NCBI GenBank assembly: GCA_903943975.1
Contig: CAJAQB010000004.1
Span: 1-64,000 of the forward strand
Length of the DNA stretch: 64,000 nt
Direction: 5' to 3'
Origin: Synechococcus lacustris
GTDB taxonomy: Bacteria > Cyanobacteriota > Cyanobacteriia > PCC-6307 > Cyanobiaceae
Position 1 is the first letter of the stretch, and every line of letters begins with the position of its first letter. The position numbers were made by a program, and so were the translations under genes. The notes below the pieces were generated by a model. It saw only the letters and a program-made list of their open reading frames with translations, did no database searches and was not told where the DNA came from. Positions 62,192 to 64,000 of the stretch are shown piece by piece.

Positions 62192-63348
62192 CAGAACAAT
62201 TCCGCCGGATCGGCGGCCTGCAGCCGGCGGGTGGCGATTGCCCCAGAGGCCAGGCACATCACCACGGTGAGCATGAACACAAACAGGGCCCGGGAGCTGG
62301 TCATGAAGATCGGTAGGGCGGTGGCCCTTGAGGCCATTACATATATGCCCAGCGGCAGGATTAGCCCAGGCAGAAAACCAAGACTTGCCAGCACTAGGGC
62401 CTGCTCAAATATCACCAGCAACAGATAGCGATTGCGAAAACCCATCGCCTTAAAGGTGGCGTATTCGGCCAAGTGGGCATTCACATCCGTGGATAGAACC
62501 TGATAAACAATCACCATCCCCACCACAAATGCCATCGCCGTGCCTAAGCCAAAGATCACGCCAATCGGACTGGCCGTACGCCAGTAACCCTCCTCGAAGG
62601 CCACGTAGCCGGCGGCGGTAAGCACCTTTACGTCCTCGGGCAGGTGACGACGTAGGCGTTCGGCCACCAGGTTGTCATCACTGCCAGGCGCCAGACGAAG
62701 CAGCCCAAGGCTGATGCTGCCCGGGTCGCGGCGGGGGAAGAGGCGCAGGAAGCTTTGATCGCTGGCCAACAGGGTGGCATCGGCGCCGAAGGAGGCCCCG
62801 AGTCGAAAGAGGCCGCCGATCGTGAGGGTGCGGCGTTCGGCCTCTGTGGTTACCAGGTCGCCTTTATCTACACGGGCGATTGTTTTGGCGTATTTACCCC
62901 GGGCTCCGCGATCAAATAAAATAGTGTCTGGCAGTTTGAGTTTGTTTGTTTGCGCTACCACCTCCGGCAGGCTCAACACCTGGCCATCGGGATCAAAGCC
63001 AAGCACCTGCACCGTGGCATTAAGCCTGGTTTGGGGATTTTTCCAGGTGAGTGTATTTAGATAGATGCCTTGGGCATCGATTACCCCAGGTACATCGCGG
63101 GCCTGGAGTAAGCGACGGCGGGGAAAGCTGGCCAGATTTTGGAGGTTTAGGGCCCGTGGACTGATCAGCACGATGTCGCCCTTGAGGGCCCGGCTTAGGC
63201 GGGTGTTGCTGTCGTAGAGGGCCCGCTGGAAGCCCAGCTGGGTAAACATCAAAACATCGGCAAAGGCGATGCCAGCCAGGGCCACCAGCAGCCGACCGCG
63301 GTCGTGCTTGAGCTGCAGCCAGCCCAGGGGCGTTCGCCGTTTGCTCAT
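62191..63348 (-). CDS. devC: DevC-like ABC exporter permease
   Basis: A 385-residue permease of the FtsX/MacB fold. An N-terminal helix (VALAGIAFADVLMFTQLGFQ) is followed by a large periplasmic domain and three C-terminal helices (GVIFGLGTAMAFVVGMVIVY, EQALVLASLGFLPGLILPLG, ALFVFMLTVVMCLASGAIAT). KRRTPLGWLQLKHDRGRLLV at the start is typical DevC. It overlaps devB by four bases and devA by one base. Confidence 0.92.
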   Translation of the reverse strand: MSKRRTPLGWLQLKHDRGRLLVALAGIAFADVLMFTQLGFQRALYDSNTRLSRALKGDIVLISPRALNLQNLASFPRRRLLQARDVPGVIDAQGIYLNTLTWKNPQTRLNATVQVLGFDPDGQVLSLPEVVAQTNKLKLPDTILFDRGARGKYAKTIARVDKGDLVTTEAERRTLTIGGLFRLGASFGADATLLASDQSFLRLFPRRDPGSISLGLLRLAPGSDDNLVAERLRRHLPEDVKVLTAAGYVAFEEGYWRTASPIGVIFGLGTAMAFVVGMVIVYQVLSTDVNAHLAEYATFKAMGFRNRYLLLVIFEQALVLASLGFLPGLILPLGIYVMASRATALPIFMTSSRALFVFMLTVVMCLASGAIATRRLQAADPAELF

Positions 63349-64000
63349 GGCCCGATTACCACCGTGACCTGCAGGTTTGAGAGCGCCGCGGCCCGGGCGC
63401 TGCTGGCGGGATTTAGCGGTGCCCGCACCTCCACCACCCGGGTGTCGATATTGGCGCTGGGATCGGTATTAACAATTGCCTGGCGTTTAACAATTGCGCC
63501 GATGCGCAGCACCCGGCCCTCGAGGGGCTCGGCTAAGGCTGGACTGGTGATCCGCACCGGTTGGCCGAGCTGCACCCGGCCGATATCGCTCTGGTAAACC
63601 TCGGCCACCACCTGCATCCGCTTGGTTTCGCCCAGCTCAAATAGACCGCTGCCGCTGGCCGCCTCCCCTGGCCGGCCGAGCACGCTCAGCACCTGGCCGT
63701 CAATGGGGGAGCGCACCAGGCTGTCGTCCCGTTCGGCCTGGGCCCGCTGCAGGCTGGCGTTGGCCCGCTGTAATTCCCGTTGGGCCGCAGTTACATCGAG
63801 GCTGTTTCCCCCCTGGGCGGCGGGGCTGCGGCTCAGCTTGCGGGCCAGCTGGGCTTGCTGATCGCGTAATTCAGCGGCCAGGGCATCGCGTTTGAGCCGT
63901 TTGGCATCGAAATCGGAGGCTGAAACAACGCCTTTGCCATAAAGGGCGTGATAACGAACTTCTTCGGCGCTGGCGACGCGCAGTTCGGCCCTTAGGCGTT
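63345..64000 (-). CDS. devB: DevB-like membrane fusion protein (5' part cut by window edge)
   Basis: The C-terminal 218 residues of an HlyD-type adaptor linking DevAC to the outer membrane. The window edge cuts the coiled coil (visible as ALAAELRDQQAQLARKLS and RELQRANASLQRAQAERD); then come the lipoyl half-motif SLVRSPIDGQVLSVLGRPGE and the beta-barrel (MQVVAEVYQSDIGRVQLGQP, EGRVLRIGAIV). The N-terminal membrane anchor is beyond the edge. It overlaps devC by four bases. Confidence 0.9.
   Translation of the reverse strand, partial: RLRAELRVASAEEVRYHALYGKGVVSASDFDAKRLKRDALAAELRDQQAQLARKLSRSPAAQGGNSLDVTAAQRELQRANASLQRAQAERDDSLVRSPIDGQVLSVLGRPGEAASGSGLFELGETKRMQVVAEVYQSDIGRVQLGQPVRITSPALAEPLEGRVLRIGAIVKRQAIVNTDPSANIDTRVVEVRAPLNPASSARAAALSNLQVTVVIGP

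Overview
This window comes from a unicellular, phycocyanin-bearing picocyanobacterium of the Cyanobium/Synechococcus type. It is GC-rich and gene-dense. It carries phycobilisome genes (cpcB, a CpcL-type linker, cpcT), photosystem II genes (psbB, psbT, psbM, psbA), a cyanobacterial AbrB regulator, a DevABC-type exporter and several proteins known only from cyanobacteria. I see no phage, insertion sequence or CRISPR array.

Layout. (1) 1-2.5 kb: the left edge of a phycobilisome locus. (2) 2.5-18.7 kb: mostly core genes: a binding lipoprotein, an MscS channel, tRNA-Phe, comF, cyAbrB, a ribulokinase-like kinase, metK, rpsA, nrdR, psbT-psbB, a ferredoxin, psbM, a universal stress protein, dprA, prmC and tsaC. 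(3) 18.7-22.4 kb: an arsenic module: arsJ and its partner GAPDH diverge from arsR-acr3 across an ATCAA-N6-TTGAT operator. (4) 22.4-54.7 kb: a very large sulfur region. It holds sulfate ABC genes (cysT, cysW, two cysA, two sbpA), Crp-, Rrf2- and LysR-type regulators, cysteine synthase with serine acetyltransferase, metX-metY, an SLC13/SAC1-like transporter, two CadD-like transporters, four rhodanese-like proteins, a membrane-anchored sulfonate-type binding protein, and a family 2A encapsulin (SrpI) beside its cysteine desulfurase cargo. (5) 54.9-59.7 kb: a sulfide-oxidation operon on the minus strand: sqr, a persulfide dioxygenase-rhodanese fusion, a YgaP-like rhodanese, a TauE/SafE exporter, OsmC and a small membrane protein. 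(6) 59.9-60.9 kb: a psbA gene carrying the hallmark substitutions of the microaerobic D1' form. (7) 61-64 kb: a DUF3122 protein and a DevABC-like exporter cut by the window edge.

How it fits together. Regions 4-6 look like one sulfur hub. Sulfate is imported and made into cysteine and methionine; cysteine sulfur can be drawn off by an encapsulated desulfurase; sulfide and persulfide are oxidised through the quinone pool; and a low-oxygen D1 variant sits directly upstream of sqr. The most striking signal is a 34-bp element, 31/34 identical between its two copies. The copies lie in inverted orientation on either side of the sulfide operon, and each contains two tandem TGAC-N4-GTCA dyads 14 bp apart. 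A third dyad of the same form lies just upstream of the second sulfate-binding-protein gene. This suggests an undescribed sulfur or redox regulon, or a once-mobile sulfide cassette. All functional links are inferred from sequence and gene order.
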